Shown: piece by piece, positions 37,313 to 46,760 of the stretch
Layout: every line of letters begins with the position of its first letter
Position numbering within the stretch: position 1 is the first letter of the stretch
Source of the DNA: Oceanobacillus halotolerans
Lineage (GTDB): Bacteria; Bacillota; Bacilli; Bacillales; Amphibacillaceae
DNA: 64,000 bases
Assembly: GCF_010993955.1 (NCBI RefSeq)
Contig: NZ_WIXL01000004.1
Span: 124,001-188,000 of the forward strand
Direction of reading: 5' to 3'
The notes under the pieces: generated by a model
Told to the model about the DNA's origin: nothing
Databases searched by the model: none
Seen by the model: only the letters and a program-made list of their open reading frames with translations
Position numbers and translations under genes: made by a program

Positions 37313-37669
37313 TTATAAAACCTTCTTCACTGCTTCTTCAATCCGTTCTGGAGTAAAAGGTTTTACAATGAAATCATTTGCACCAGCTTGTATGGCATCC
37401 AAAACCATGCTTTGTTGTCCCATAGCGGAACACATTATGATTTTTGCATTTGAATTTAATTGTTTGATTTCTTTCAAAGCTTCTTCACCATTCATCTCTG
37501 GCATCGTAATATCCATCGTGACTAGATCTGGCTTTAATTCTTGAAATTGTTCAACAGCATCTCTTCCATTTTCTGCTTCTCCAACTACTTCATACCCTAA
37601 CTTTGTTAAATTATCTTTTAATTGCATTCGCATAAATGCCGCATCATCTGTAATTAACACAGTTGCCAT
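37313..37669 (-). CDS. cheY: chemotaxis response regulator CheY
   Basis: 118 residues, a single receiver domain. The acidic pair is Asp8-Asp9 ([11 protein letters not shown]), the phospho-acceptor is Asp53 ([13 protein letters not shown]), and the conserved Lys lies in FIVKPF. Phosphorylated by CheA, it binds the flagellar switch. It is fourth in the operon. The ATG follows GGAAAGGAAA. Confidence 0.93.
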   Translation of the reverse strand: MATVLITDDAAFMRMQLKDNLTKLGYEVVGEAENGRDAVEQFQELKPDLVTMDITMPEMNGEEALKEIKQLNSNAKIIMCSAMGQQSMVLDAIQAGANDFIVKPFTPERIEEAVKKVL

Positions 37670-37686
37670 TTCCTTTCCTCCCTACA

Positions 37687-38148
37687 TTATGTATCTATTA
37701 TTTCTTCTACCTCATTAAACTCTTCAAGACTTAGAATATGATCCAAGTCTAATAGGATTAGTAAATCGTCTTCTAGCTTAGCTACACCTTTTATAAACAT
37801 TTCACTAATACCACCTATATATTTAGGCGTAGACGTGATTTTATTAGGATTAACATTAATCACATCTTTTGCAGAGTCGACTAAAAGACCAATTTGAATG
37901 CTATTAAAACTCACTACAATTACCCGAGATTCACTAGACTGATTTACTTCACCAATTTTTAATCGGTCTTTCAAGTCAATAATAGGTGTTATCTCTTCGC
38001 GAAGTTCTAAAATCCCTTTTATAAACTGAGATGAACGCGGGATTTCCGTGATATTGTGTATTCGCTCAATAGAACGAACCTGTTGAATATCAACTGCAAA
38101 CTTTTGATTATTCAACATAAAAACAATTACTTTTGAAAATTCTTTCAC
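37687..38148 (-). CDS. cheW: chemotaxis coupling protein CheW
   Basis: 153 residues of the CheW beta-barrel family, which links receptors to CheA. KFAVDIQQVRSIERI and GILELREEITPIIDLK are typical blocks. It lies between cheA and cheY with short gaps. The ATG follows AGGGGTAG. Confidence 0.93.
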   Translation of the reverse strand: MKEFSKVIVFMLNNQKFAVDIQQVRSIERIHNITEIPRSSQFIKGILELREEITPIIDLKDRLKIGEVNQSSESRVIVVSFNSIQIGLLVDSAKDVINVNPNKITSTPKYIGGISEMFIKGVAKLEDDLLILLDLDHILSLEEFNEVEEIIDT

Positions 38149-38162
38149 GTCTACCCCTCCTT

Positions 38163-40157
38163 TTAACTAATTAATTCGTTTGGATCTATAATCAGTGATA
38201 CCTGACCATCACCAAGTATCGTAGCACCAGAAATCGCATATACATTTTGCAAATAATTACCTAATGATTTTAGTACAACTTCTTTTTGGCCAACAAAAGA
38301 GTCAACAACTAGACCTGCCATTTTTTCACCTTTCTTCACGATTACTACAGAATGATAAGAATCACTGTTCGTTTTTGTATTAGGGACATTAAATACATCT
38401 TGTAAGGATACTAAAGGAACAATATTACCCCTAAAATCTATTACTTCGTGTCCATGAGAGTGCATAATACTATCTCCTGGTAGTAGAACAGTTTCCATGA
38501 TGGTAGAAAGAGGAATTCCATATGTTTCATTTTGAATATCAACTAAAAGCGTTGATAAAATCGAAAGTGTCAATGGCAATTGGATAATAAATTTGCTCCC
38601 TTGGCCTTGTTCTGACTCAATTGAAATTTGTCCGCCAAGTGATTCAATTTTCATTCGAACAACATCTAAACCGACACCACGTCCAGATATATCAGATACA
38701 TGATCTGCTGTACTAAATCCAGAAGATAAAATAAATTGATGAACATCCTTATCTGTTAGATTAGAAGCACGGTCCGATGTTATTAATTCATTCTCAATCG
38801 CTTTCTCCACTATTTTATCGCGATTAATACCAGCTCCATCATCTTCAATTTCAATAAAAACATAATTCCCACTGTGGTAAGCACGTAAATATAACTTCCC
38901 CACCTCTTGTTTACCAACTTGCTTGCGCTTCATTGGTTCTTCAACACCGTGGTCAATTGAGTTACGGATAAGATGAACCAATGGATCACCTATTTCATCA
39001 ATTACTGTCCGATCTAATTCGGTTTCAGCACCACTAATTTCCAAATCTATTTTTTTGTTTAGGTCTTTTGCTAATCCTCGTACCATTCGTGGAAACCGGT
39101 TAAATACCTGTTCGACTGGGACCATCCTCATCGTTAATATCAAATTTTGCATATCTGATGAAACTCTAGAAATATCTTCAACCGCTTCAATCAACTCTTG
39201 ATTTTCAGTTTTATTAGATATATCCTCTAAACGGCCACGATCAATAACCACCTCTTCAAATAAATTCATTAAATAATCTATTCGCTCGATATTTACTCGA
39301 ATTGTTTTACTAGTTGCTGTCTTTCCTTGACTAGTTTTGGAATCCTTCACTGAAGATTTAGGTTCACTTACCGCTTCCCTATCTTCTTTTGTAACTATCT
39401 TTGACTTAGTGATATCCTGATCAATAGGTGTTATGTTAACGTCTTGGATTTCCGATATTTTATGTATCCGATTTTTAACCTCATTTGGTGATTCTTTTGA
39501 CAAGAAAATCACCGTAAATTCTTGTTCAAAATTTTCCGTTTCCAGTTCTTCCACAGCAGGAGAAGATTTAATAATTTCCCCGATATCCTCTAAAACTTCA
39601 AAAACCATGTAAACACGGGCTGATTTCAACATACAATCTTCTATTAAACGAACCGTTATCATATGTACTTCGAATCCTTGCTCAACTGCTTGGGAAACGA
39701 CTGTTTGTTGATATTGGTCTAGTTCCATTTTTGGGGAATCATTTTGTTTATACGAATCTTTTTCTTGCTCAGACAACTTTCCGTTTTCTATCTGTTCAAG
39801 ACGAGAAATTATATCGGAAACATCCTTTTTCCCGTCTTCTCCCACACTAATTGCATTTACCATTTCTTCTATATGATCAACTGCTTCAAACGTAATATCT
39901 ATTACTTTGTTATTCACTTTTAATGACTGATTTCGGATTTTATCAAGTACATTTTCCATTTGATGAGTTAATGAAGTGATATCAGTAAATTCCATAGTTG
40001 CCGCCATGCCTTTTAAAGTATGGGCGGAACGAAAAATTTCCTGGACCAGACTAAGATCTTCTGGTTTGTTTTCAAGGTTTAGTAGATTATCATTAATTGC
40101 TTGTAAATGCTCATTGCTTTCCTCAAGGAACACTTCTGTATATTGATTGGTAGCCAT
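38163..40157 (-). CDS. cheA: chemotaxis histidine kinase CheA
   Basis: 664 residues. Order: an HPt domain with the phosphorylated His46 in RSAHTLKGMAATM, a P2-like response-regulator docking region (about 150-240), a linker with a basic TSKTIRVNIERIDYLMNLF dimerisation start, the ATPase with HLIRNSIDHGVE (N box), IEDDGAGIN (G1) and GRGVGLDVV (G2), and a C-terminal CheW-like domain ending SLIIDPNELIS. It phosphorylates CheY. All catalytic boxes are intact. Six bases or so separate it from the next genes, so the operon is compact. Confidence 0.96.
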   Translation of the reverse strand: MATNQYTEVFLEESNEHLQAINDNLLNLENKPEDLSLVQEIFRSAHTLKGMAATMEFTDITSLTHQMENVLDKIRNQSLKVNNKVIDITFEAVDHIEEMVNAISVGEDGKKDVSDIISRLEQIENGKLSEQEKDSYKQNDSPKMELDQYQQTVVSQAVEQGFEVHMITVRLIEDCMLKSARVYMVFEVLEDIGEIIKSSPAVEELETENFEQEFTVIFLSKESPNEVKNRIHKISEIQDVNITPIDQDITKSKIVTKEDREAVSEPKSSVKDSKTSQGKTATSKTIRVNIERIDYLMNLFEEVVIDRGRLEDISNKTENQELIEAVEDISRVSSDMQNLILTMRMVPVEQVFNRFPRMVRGLAKDLNKKIDLEISGAETELDRTVIDEIGDPLVHLIRNSIDHGVEEPMKRKQVGKQEVGKLYLRAYHSGNYVFIEIEDDGAGINRDKIVEKAIENELITSDRASNLTDKDVHQFILSSGFSTADHVSDISGRGVGLDVVRMKIESLGGQISIESEQGQGSKFIIQLPLTLSILSTLLVDIQNETYGIPLSTIMETVLLPGDSIMHSHGHEVIDFRGNIVPLVSLQDVFNVPNTKTNSDSYHSVVIVKKGEKMAGLVVDSFVGQKEVVLKSLGNYLQNVYAISGATILGDGQVSLIIDPNELIS

Positions 40158-40180
40158 TTAGACATCCTTTCTTGACACCA

Positions 40181-40639
40181 TTAATCTAATAATAAATAAA
40201 TGTCCTTTTGTCCAACATTTTCAAATTCCACAGGCACATGTAAGGCTGTTTGATAACCGGATAACGTTGCATCACCTTGCATAATTGTTGGCGAGGTAAT
40301 ATCAATATTAATACCCTTATCAACAATATTGGTAGAAAGACCACCTGCAATCATATTACCTAGTTCTCCGCTAAAGGATGCAAGGATCTCACCATCTAGT
40401 GCCATTCCATACATCGTCTCACCAATTGAGCCAAAAACACTTTTATCCCCAGACAAAACAAGTTTCCCCACAACATCTCCAGTAATTCCAATCAGCACCC
40501 CAAATTGAACCTTTAACGATGTTTCTAATAATTCTGGTTTAGCTATTTCGTGATTAATAGGAACAACAGATTTTAAAGACTTATATGTACTGTTTAGAAG
40601 ATCTGTTATCGCTTTTTCCTTTGTTATTGTCTTTGTCAT
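40181..40639 (-). CDS. cheX: chemotaxis protein CheX (CheY phosphatase type)
   Basis: 152 residues. SFSGELGNMIAGGLS carries the ExxN phosphatase motif of the CheC/FliY/CheX family. CheX-type proteins remove phosphate from CheY. No CheC/CheD gene is present here, so this is likely the operon's signal-ending enzyme. It is the first gene after the c-di-GMP riboswitch, with AGGGAGAG ten bases before the ATG. Confidence 0.85.
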   Translation of the reverse strand: MTKTITKEKAITDLLNSTYKSLKSVVPINHEIAKPELLETSLKVQFGVLIGITGDVVGKLVLSGDKSVFGSIGETMYGMALDGEILASFSGELGNMIAGGLSTNIVDKGINIDITSPTIMQGDATLSGYQTALHVPVEFENVGQKDIYLLLD

Positions 40640-40661
40640 ATCATCACTCTCCCTAAAAAAT

Positions 40662-40803
40662 AAAAAAATTGGCTATTCTTTAGAAATAGCCAATAATCTT
40701 ATCAAAATATTGGTAGCCAGGCGATCATAGTATAAAGAATTGATAAACTTTAACCACAGACCCTAGGCTTTGCGTCCTAACTTTTCAGATAGTTTGCCTT
40801 TTT
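40662..40803 (-). ncRNA. GEMM-I c-di-GMP riboswitch B with terminator
   Basis: On the minus strand: AAAAAGGCAAACTATC, GGACGCAAAGCC and GCCTGGCTACC, the conserved aptamer blocks of the c-di-GMP-I class, then a 9-bp terminator stem (TTGGCTATT with AATAGCCAA) and seven T. It lies 23 bases before the cheX start, so it can switch the whole chemotaxis operon at the level of transcript elongation. Whether c-di-GMP turns it off or on would depend on the alternative pairing. Confidence 0.95.
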
Positions 40804-40834
40804 CATATAGGACTTTTTAAGGATTACATGCACT

Positions 40835-40863
40835 ATGTTAAAGGACATAGAGATGAAATTCAA
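40835..40863 (-). promoter_or_regulatory. promoter of the chemotaxis operon
   Basis: TTGAAT (40858-40863), 17 bp, TAACAT (40835-40840) on the minus strand. It lies just before the riboswitch and after the motP stop. Confidence 0.55.
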
Positions 40864-40978
40864 CACGTTTCTACAAAATTCGCCAATAAAATATTATCTT
40901 CTCATTAACTCTGATCCATACACCTTCGTGATAACCTCTGTTTTATGAAAATAATCAAGACTATGTATATGAAATTCT

Positions 40979-41770
40979 TTACGCTGTTTCTTTTTCTTCC
41001 TCTTGGCCTACTTTCAATAACTCCTTTTGTGACAAATAGGAACCTAATTTATCTTGGATCACTTGTGGGGGATCACCATTTGTAAGTGAGAGTACTCCCT
41101 CAATTATAATTTGTTTTATAAGCACTTCGTTTTTCGACTTCTCTCTCAATTTATTTGCAAAAGGATGCCATAGCACATAACCAGAAAAAATCCCAAAAAG
41201 TGTTGCAATAAATGCTGCTGATATAGCTTTACCTAACGCATCGATATCATTTAAATCACCTAATGCAGCAATAAGGCCAATTACCGCACCTAGAACCCCT
41301 AAAGTTGGTGCATATGTTCCAGCTTGGGTAAAGATAGATGCTCCTTTTTGATGCCTCCCTTCCATTGCATCCACTTTTTCTAGCATGACATCTTGAATAA
41401 ATTCATTTGATTGACCATCGATAGCCAACTGCAATCCAGATGATAAAAAAGGATCATTTATCTCCCCTACTTCATTTTCTAAAGCTAGCAAACCTTCTCT
41501 ACGACTTAACTCAGCCCATTGTGTGAACTTATTAATTAATTGTTTTATATCTTTACTTTCTTCTTCTGTGAATATTATCTTAAGCAAAGCTGGTACTTTT
41601 TTTAGTGCGCTCAATGGGAAAGCAATGCAGACAGCTGCAAATGTACCTAGAAAAATAATAAGGAGTGCTGCAGGATTAAATAATGCTGTAATACTAACTC
41701 CTTTTAATACCATACCTACACCAATTGCGATAATCCCTAAGAATATACCAAATATTGAAGTTTTATCCAT
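40979..41770 (-). CDS. motP: flagellar motor stator protein, MotA/MotP type
   Basis: 263 residues with four membrane helices. AGTYAPTLGVLGAVIGLIAAL is the conserved helix 3 region, and a large cytosolic loop with charged residues follows helix 2. MotP works with MotS as a Na+-driven stator in alkaliphilic and salt-tolerant Bacillaceae; MotA and MotB use protons. I favour MotP, but the difference cannot be proven here. No motS/motB gene follows, which is unusual since the two are normally adjacent. It is co-transcribed with the LuxR gene 14 bp upstream. Confidence 0.8.
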   Translation of the reverse strand: MDKTSIFGIFLGIIAIGVGMVLKGVSITALFNPAALLIIFLGTFAAVCIAFPLSALKKVPALLKIIFTEEESKDIKQLINKFTQWAELSRREGLLALENEVGEINDPFLSSGLQLAIDGQSNEFIQDVMLEKVDAMEGRHQKGASIFTQAGTYAPTLGVLGAVIGLIAALGDLNDIDALGKAISAAFIATLFGIFSGYVLWHPFANKLREKSKNEVLIKQIIIEGVLSLTNGDPPQVIQDKLGSYLSQKELLKVGQEEEKETA

Positions 41771-41784
41771 TTAATCTCTCCTAC

Positions 41785-42420
41785 CTACAAACTAATCCAA
41801 TTATTTTTCACAGCCTTAAGTGCTGCATTTGTTCGATCTGGGACATGAAGCTTTCGAAAAATAGAAATCATATGATTGTTCACTGTTTTACATGAGATAA
41901 ATAAATTTTTAGCTATTGTAGAATTACTATTTCCTTGGCAAATTTGCTCTAACACCTCCCATTCGCGCCCAGATAATACACCGTTTGGTTTTGTAGGTTC
42001 AATACTCGTAACATTAATATATTCATTTAAAAGAACTGAAGATAGATGAGGGTGAATATACTGTTCGCCATTGAGCATTGTTTTTATAGCAAATACTAAT
42101 TCGCTCATTTCCATGCCATTATAAAAGTAACCATGTAATCCCTGTTTAAATAAATTCACTAGCTGATCTTTATGTATATTTGTTGTCCATATTGCAATTT
42201 TTATATCATGTTCTAGGCAATGGTTTACAATCCTATCAATATCAACATTTGCATCTATATCCACAATCATTAAATCTGTGTTATCGTTTTCATTAAAGGT
42301 GATGTCATTTTTTTTTGTACCTATTCCCCTAATAATGGTATCATCTAACTTATCCACTAGTGCTTTTATAATCCTATCTCTCAGTAAATCACTTTCTTGA
42401 ATAATTGTTATGTTCGTCAT
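41785..42420 (-). CDS. LuxR/NarL-type response regulator (copy B)
   Basis: 211 residues, a paralogue of 32565-33200. It has a receiver-like domain with Asp in LMIVDIDANV and the same GYFYNGMEMSEL segment without the usual lysine, then a LuxR HTH (LSGREWEVLEQICQG and KTVNNHMISIFRKLH). It stands 14 bp ahead of the MotP gene, and the riboswitch B/cheX operon follows. The gene arrangement suggests it regulates motility. The ATG follows AAGGAGAC. Confidence 0.87.
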   Translation of the reverse strand: MTNITIIQESDLLRDRIIKALVDKLDDTIIRGIGTKKNDITFNENDNTDLMIVDIDANVDIDRIVNHCLEHDIKIAIWTTNIHKDQLVNLFKQGLHGYFYNGMEMSELVFAIKTMLNGEQYIHPHLSSVLLNEYINVTSIEPTKPNGVLSGREWEVLEQICQGNSNSTIAKNLFISCKTVNNHMISIFRKLHVPDRTNAALKAVKNNWISL

Positions 42421-42716
42421 GTATTTGTCTCCTTATTTAGTTTTTATGTGAGAATTTGTACCTATATTCTATTACTTTTTAGATGCAAATCTATTATCGA
42501 AAACAAGAATTAAATTAAAAATAGTACCATTAACCTAGTTCTATTGTAATGTACAGTAAAATAGTATGCTTTTTCAATAGGTTTTAACTGATTCAGAAAT
42601 GGAAATTAATTTAAAAAAGTCGGATATTATGCGGTTTATTGAGTTTATTGAAAGTAATACTTTTATCAAAGTGGTATTAAACCAATAAAAATGCTACCTT
42701 AGTGGGTGACATTTCC
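42421..42716. other. upstream region of LuxR copy B, no gene
   Basis: AT-rich DNA without open frames. Part of it (around 42590-42625) resembles the stretch at 33330-33370 upstream of copy A, confirming that the duplication included the region in front of the regulator. Confidence 0.5.
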
Positions 42717-43123
42717 TTATTTTAAAAACTGCAAGATTGATTGGGAGATTTGGTTGGATTGGGTTAGCATTGCTTGGGGAGCTTGAAGACGTACCTGATT
42801 ATTAGCAACCTTTGTCATTTCTTTCAAGTATATCCAAGTCTCTTATTTGTGCTTTTGTTGCTGTTAAAGTGGATTTATAATTTTCGACATTGTGGATTAA
42901 TATGTTTTAATGCATTTTGATACACACCATATTTTGCTCGTTCTGTGTTGGCAGTATTGATGGTTTCATCGACTAACGTAATCGCTATCTCGACTTTATC
43001 GCATGGGTCTATAATTAATTCTTCGATCCCTAATACCGCAGTCCTAGCATCCGTTAAGTCAATAGGAAATTGATTTTCTTGATTTGCACCAATTTGTAAG
43101 AGAAGATCTTGTGCAGTTTCCAC
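42717..43123 (-). pseudogene. flagellin C-terminal remnant B
   Basis: The minus strand reads LLLQIGANQENQF and DLTDARTAVLGIEELIID, then ERAKYGVYQNALKHI. After frameshifts it continues with VENYKSTLTATKAQIRDLDI, EMTKVANNQVRLQ and AMLTQSNQISQSILQFLK before a stop. This is the C-terminal D0/D1 part of a flagellin, with at least two frameshifts and no N-terminal half. It lies upstream of LuxR copy B. Confidence 0.85.
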
Positions 43124-43435
43124 TATTTTTCGGTTGTCGCTGTTGTTTCTTCAATATAGATTAAATAATTAGATTCCAGGTCAAAAGTTGTTGTAGTATG
43201 ACCACCATTATGTCTTATTTCGATTTCCCATCTTCCACTTATTGGGGTATCGAATTCCTTCACCTTGATACAAGCCATGTTAGTCCAATCGAACCAATTA
43301 CCACAAGGCGTGTTGCAAATATTTAATTAAATCATAAACCCGAAACCTCTTTTGACAGTGTTTCTATACATACCATACATTTGGTTCTGTAAAGGCTTTA
43401 ACTACAACAGAAGCATTAGCAATCTTTTTCATTTC
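43124..43435 (-). other. decayed coding sequence, unrecognised
   Basis: The minus strand has an open run ending TTTTFDLESNYLIYIEETTA with a stop just before the flagellin remnant. It could be part of a variable flagellin domain or of another lost gene. Confidence 0.3.
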
Positions 43436-43537
43436 CTAAAGCTTCATTTCTATCTCTTCTAAAATACGGTCTTGATTTTTACACCACTCTAGCTGTTGTT
43501 CAAGAAACTGTTTATGTTCATGCTGTTCTTTATTCAT
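43436..43537 (-). CDS. small charged helical protein, possibly truncated
   Basis: 33 residues (MNKEQHEHKQFLEQQLEWCK, then NQDRILEEIEMKL) after a strong GGAGG site. A TAG stop is followed in the same frame by EMKKIANAS, so a longer original protein seems to have been cut by a stop mutation. Family not recognised; strongly helical. Confidence 0.5.
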   Translation of the reverse strand: MNKEQHEHKQFLEQQLEWCKNQDRILEEIEMKL

Positions 43538-43782
43538 ATGTTCCTCCTGCCAAACTGCTTTACGGAAGCAAACGAACCATTTGGCGCTACTTCTTTTTAT
43601 ACAGGTGTCACAAATTGTTCACGTACAATAGACAAAACAGCTATTTGTCCTTGGATGGGGTCTGACCCTCTAGATCCATAAATTGTTTTAAGTTTCTGAC
43701 ATTTAAAATTCATCTTCATTTTGATATAACTCAACCGATATAAGTAAAGATAAAAAAATTAAGAAAGGAGTGTATACTTCCC

Positions 43783-44646
43783 GTGATTACAAAACAAGGA
43801 ACAGGAAAGGAGTATCATCCATTAATACAATCATTTATACAAGTCGGTCCACTACTGCAATCGCTAATAAATGACGATATTACCATTGGTATTTACGATA
43901 CAGAAAAGTTAATTATTAATTTTCCTGCAGAAACGTTTTCCTTAAATGTGAATCCTGGTGATCCGTTGGTTGATGGAGATATTGTCACAAACGCCATTCG
44001 TGAAAATAAAAATCAAGCGGCTGTTGTGCCACCTGAATTATTTGGTGTACATCTTATTGCCAGAGCAGTACCTTTACACGATGAAAATGGCACTATTATC
44101 GGGGGAGTTGGTGTTGGGTTAAGCATCGAGAAAGCCAATCAGCTCTCAGAAGTTTCATCTAACCTTTCTTCTGTAGTTGATGATGTTACAAACACAATCC
44201 AAGACATGGCTCAATCGATTTCAGATCTATCTACTAACATGACATCTGTTTCAGAAAAAGCAACAGAAGTAACGCAAAGTGTGGATTCCATTGAGCAAAT
44301 TTCTAATGTTGTAAAAGAAATTGCAGACCAAAGTAATCTACTTGGATTAAACGCCTCAATAGAATCAGCCCGTGCAGGTGAACATGGTAAAGGATTTTCT
44401 GTCGTTGCTGATGAAATAAGAAAAATGGCTACTAATTCCAAAAACCAAGTTACCGAGATTCATAACATCACCGAAAAAATCAAAGATGTTATCGAAAAAT
44501 TAAGTCAATACATTCAAGATGTGAATCAACAATCAGATACGCAATCAGCAGCAATTGAAGAACTAACTGCAACAATGCAAGAAATAAATGGCAATGTTCA
44601 TACACTAGCAAATCTTGCAAAAGCCAATATCCAAGCAAAAGACTGA
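43783..44646 (+). CDS. yfmS: soluble chemoreceptor, YfmS type
   Basis: 287 residues, no membrane helix. The N-terminal half is a small sensor ([38 protein letters not shown]) and the C-terminal half an MCP signalling domain with [20 protein letters not shown]. The size and the neighbouring aldehyde dehydrogenase match B. subtilis yfmS-yfmT. Such soluble receptors sense internal signals and talk to CheA. The start is GTG with AAAGGAG 12 bases upstream. A CCGATAT string at 43735-43741 hints at sigma-D, but the -35 is poor. Confidence 0.85.
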   Translation: MITKQGTGKEYHPLIQSFIQVGPLLQSLINDDITIGIYDTEKLIINFPAETFSLNVNPGDPLVDGDIVTNAIRENKNQAAVVPPELFGVHLIARAVPLHDENGTIIGGVGVGLSIEKANQLSEVSSNLSSVVDDVTNTIQDMAQSISDLSTNMTSVSEKATEVTQSVDSIEQISNVVKEIADQSNLLGLNASIESARAGEHGKGFSVVADEIRKMATNSKNQVTEIHNITEKIKDVIEKLSQYIQDVNQQSDTQSAAIEELTATMQEINGNVHTLANLAKANIQAKD

Positions 44647-44662
44647 ACAAGGAGTGACCAAA

Positions 44663-46123
44663 ATGACAAATTTCAAAGCATTACATAGCCAATATATCCA
44701 AGGTGAATGGAGAGATGGTTCAAGTAGTCGTACGATGGAAAATAAAAATCCATATAATGGGGAGGTTATTGCTACATATAAAGCAGCCAACCTTCAAGAC
44801 CTTGATGATGCATATCAATCAGCCAATAATGTGCAAAAACAATGGGCAAAAGCGAATCCTGTTGTACAACGAGAAGTATTTGAAAAAGCAGTAGCTTATA
44901 TCGAAGAAAACCATGAGACTATTGTCGAAACGATTATCGACGAAATTGGTGGAACAAGATTAAAAGCGGAATTTGAAATTGGTCTTGTGACGAATATGAT
45001 TAAAGAAGCATCCACCTTCCCATTAAAAATGGACGGAAAGATTCTTCCTTCCCCAATTGATGATAAGGAAAATCGCGTGTACCGTATGCCAGTAGGGGTT
45101 GTCGGTATCATTAGTCCATTTAATTTCCCTTTCTTTTTATCGATGAAATCTGTAGCACCAGCTTTGGGAGCGGGAAACGGGGTTGTATTAAAGCCTCATG
45201 AACATACACCAATTACGGGTGGAACAATGATTGCCAAGATTTTCGAAAGTGCTGGATTGCCAAAAGGCCTTCTAAATGTTATCACAACAGAAATTGCAGA
45301 AATTGGTGATAACTTCGTTGAACATCCTGTACCACGTGCTATTTCATTTACAGGATCTACAAAAGTCGGAAAACACATTGGCGAAGTAGCAGGGAGAAAC
45401 CTAAAAGAAGCACACTTAGAGTTAGGTGGTAATAGTGCACTTGTCGTACTAGAAGATGCCGATATCGATCTTGCCGTAAGTGCAGCTGTTTTCAGTCGTT
45501 TCACACACCAAGGGCAAATTTGTATGTCAGCAAACCGCTTAATTGTACATGAAAAAGTGTACGATGAATTCGTTGAAAAATATGTAGACAAAGTTTCCAA
45601 ATTAACATGTGGCGATCCAAAAGATCCAAACACTATTATTGGACCATTAATTAATGAGCGTCAAGTTCAAGGGACAATAGATCTTATAGAAAAAGGAATT
45701 AAAGAAGGAGCTAACCCTGTCGTAAAAGGGAAAGTAGAAGGAAACATTATCGAACCAGTTGTCTTCACAAATGTAACACCTGACATGGACATTGCACAGG
45801 AGGAATTATTTGCCCCAGTTATTTCTATCATGAAGGTGTCTAATGACGAAGAAGTATTAGCTTATGCGAACGATAGCCTATATGGCCTAAGCGGTGCCAT
45901 TCACACAACAGATGTAGAACGAGGCGCAGAACTTGCGAAACAAATGGATACTGGAATGATTCATATAAACGATGGAACCATTAACGATGAGCCAATGGTA
46001 GCATTCGGTGGTGTTAAAAATTCTGGTCTAGGACGATTGAATGGTGAATGGAGTTTAGATGCATTCACTACATTTAAATGGATTTCAATTCAGCATAAAG
46101 CTAGACAGTATCCGTATTCTTAA
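44663..46123 (+). CDS. yfmT: aldehyde dehydrogenase, YfmT (benzaldehyde/vanillin) type
   Basis: About 486 residues. The catalytic Cys is in HQGQICMSANRLIVH, the general base Glu in HLELGGNSALVVLEDADID, and the coenzyme segment is IISPFNFPFFLSMKSVAPALG. It probably oxidises aromatic aldehydes with NAD(P)+, as shown for B. subtilis YfmT with vanillin and benzaldehyde. The ATG at 44663 has AAGGAG upstream and the gap to the chemoreceptor is 16 bp, so they form an operon. An in-frame ATG at 44615 lies inside the receptor gene and is less likely. Confidence 0.9.
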   Translation: MTNFKALHSQYIQGEWRDGSSSRTMENKNPYNGEVIATYKAANLQDLDDAYQSANNVQKQWAKANPVVQREVFEKAVAYIEENHETIVETIIDEIGGTRLKAEFEIGLVTNMIKEASTFPLKMDGKILPSPIDDKENRVYRMPVGVVGIISPFNFPFFLSMKSVAPALGAGNGVVLKPHEHTPITGGTMIAKIFESAGLPKGLLNVITTEIAEIGDNFVEHPVPRAISFTGSTKVGKHIGEVAGRNLKEAHLELGGNSALVVLEDADIDLAVSAAVFSRFTHQGQICMSANRLIVHEKVYDEFVEKYVDKVSKLTCGDPKDPNTIIGPLINERQVQGTIDLIEKGIKEGANPVVKGKVEGNIIEPVVFTNVTPDMDIAQEELFAPVISIMKVSNDEEVLAYANDSLYGLSGAIHTTDVERGAELAKQMDTGMIHINDGTINDEPMVAFGGVKNSGLGRLNGEWSLDAFTTFKWISIQHKARQYPYS

Positions 46124-46168
46124 GAATCGAGTCAGTCGAAACAAATGCACACATGCCAGAACACCAAT

Positions 46169-46205
46169 AAAACAGCTGCCCTTAACTCAAAGGACAGCTG
46201 TTTTG
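46169..46205 (+). terminator. intrinsic terminator of the yfmST pair
   Basis: AAAACAGCTG and CAGCTGTTTT form the base of a long hairpin followed by T-rich sequence. Symmetrical, so it may also end leftover minus-strand transcripts. Confidence 0.8.
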
Positions 46206-46208
46206 TTA

Positions 46209-46450
46209 TATTTTAAATTTACTCACTTCTTTTTGAAGTTGTTTTACTAATTCAGCAAATACTTGCGAAGCTCTTTCTATTTCACTCATCATAAACACTT
46301 GTTCGTCAGTTGCAACTGAGACACTTTGTACACAGTTGTGTTCGTTGAATAGTTCCGAACCTCATGAGTAAGACGAGTAAATTTGTTTGCCCCGTAACAT
46401 CTATAATTAATTTTGTCATTTTGCAGATTCGATTGGATTTGTTTTCTAGT
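46209..46450 (-). pseudogene. chemoreceptor C-terminal remnant
   Basis: The minus strand reads SVSVATDEQVFMMSEIERA and LVKQLQKEVSKFKI before a stop at 46209. Further upstream, in another frame, KLIIDVTGQTNLLVLL matches the conserved MCP tip [13 protein letters not shown]. The rest is missing. Confidence 0.75.
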
Positions 46451-46760
46451 GTATATAAACATGCCTTTCTCTTCGCTCAAGGCACAAAACGCCATGAAAT
46501 AAATTCTTGCACTTTGCGCAATATAGGCTATTCTAGAGTTATAGAGATAATTCGTACACTACAAATCACGTGGAGGTGAGTGGGTTATTCCTATAGAGGG
46601 ATGACCGCGTATATATATGTGTAGATTACCTTTTCAAGCACAAATAAATGTGCCCAATAGAGCACGAAGACTTATCTTTGTATAAGCAACTTCTCGTTTA
46701 TAGCTGGGTAATCAGTCCCTGCGCTTTATCTCTATATACTCTAGAGAGGAGTACTATTTC

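Noticed and set aside
43496-43681. Plus-strand frame starting MFKKLFMFMLFFIHMFLLP
   Set aside because: Signal-peptide-like start, but it is antisense to the small helical gene at 43436-43537 and lacks a ribosome site.
46560-46760. Possible riboswitch or T-box leader before the IS110 gene
   Set aside because: Several short palindromes, but no conserved riboswitch or T-box motif; more likely the element's left end.
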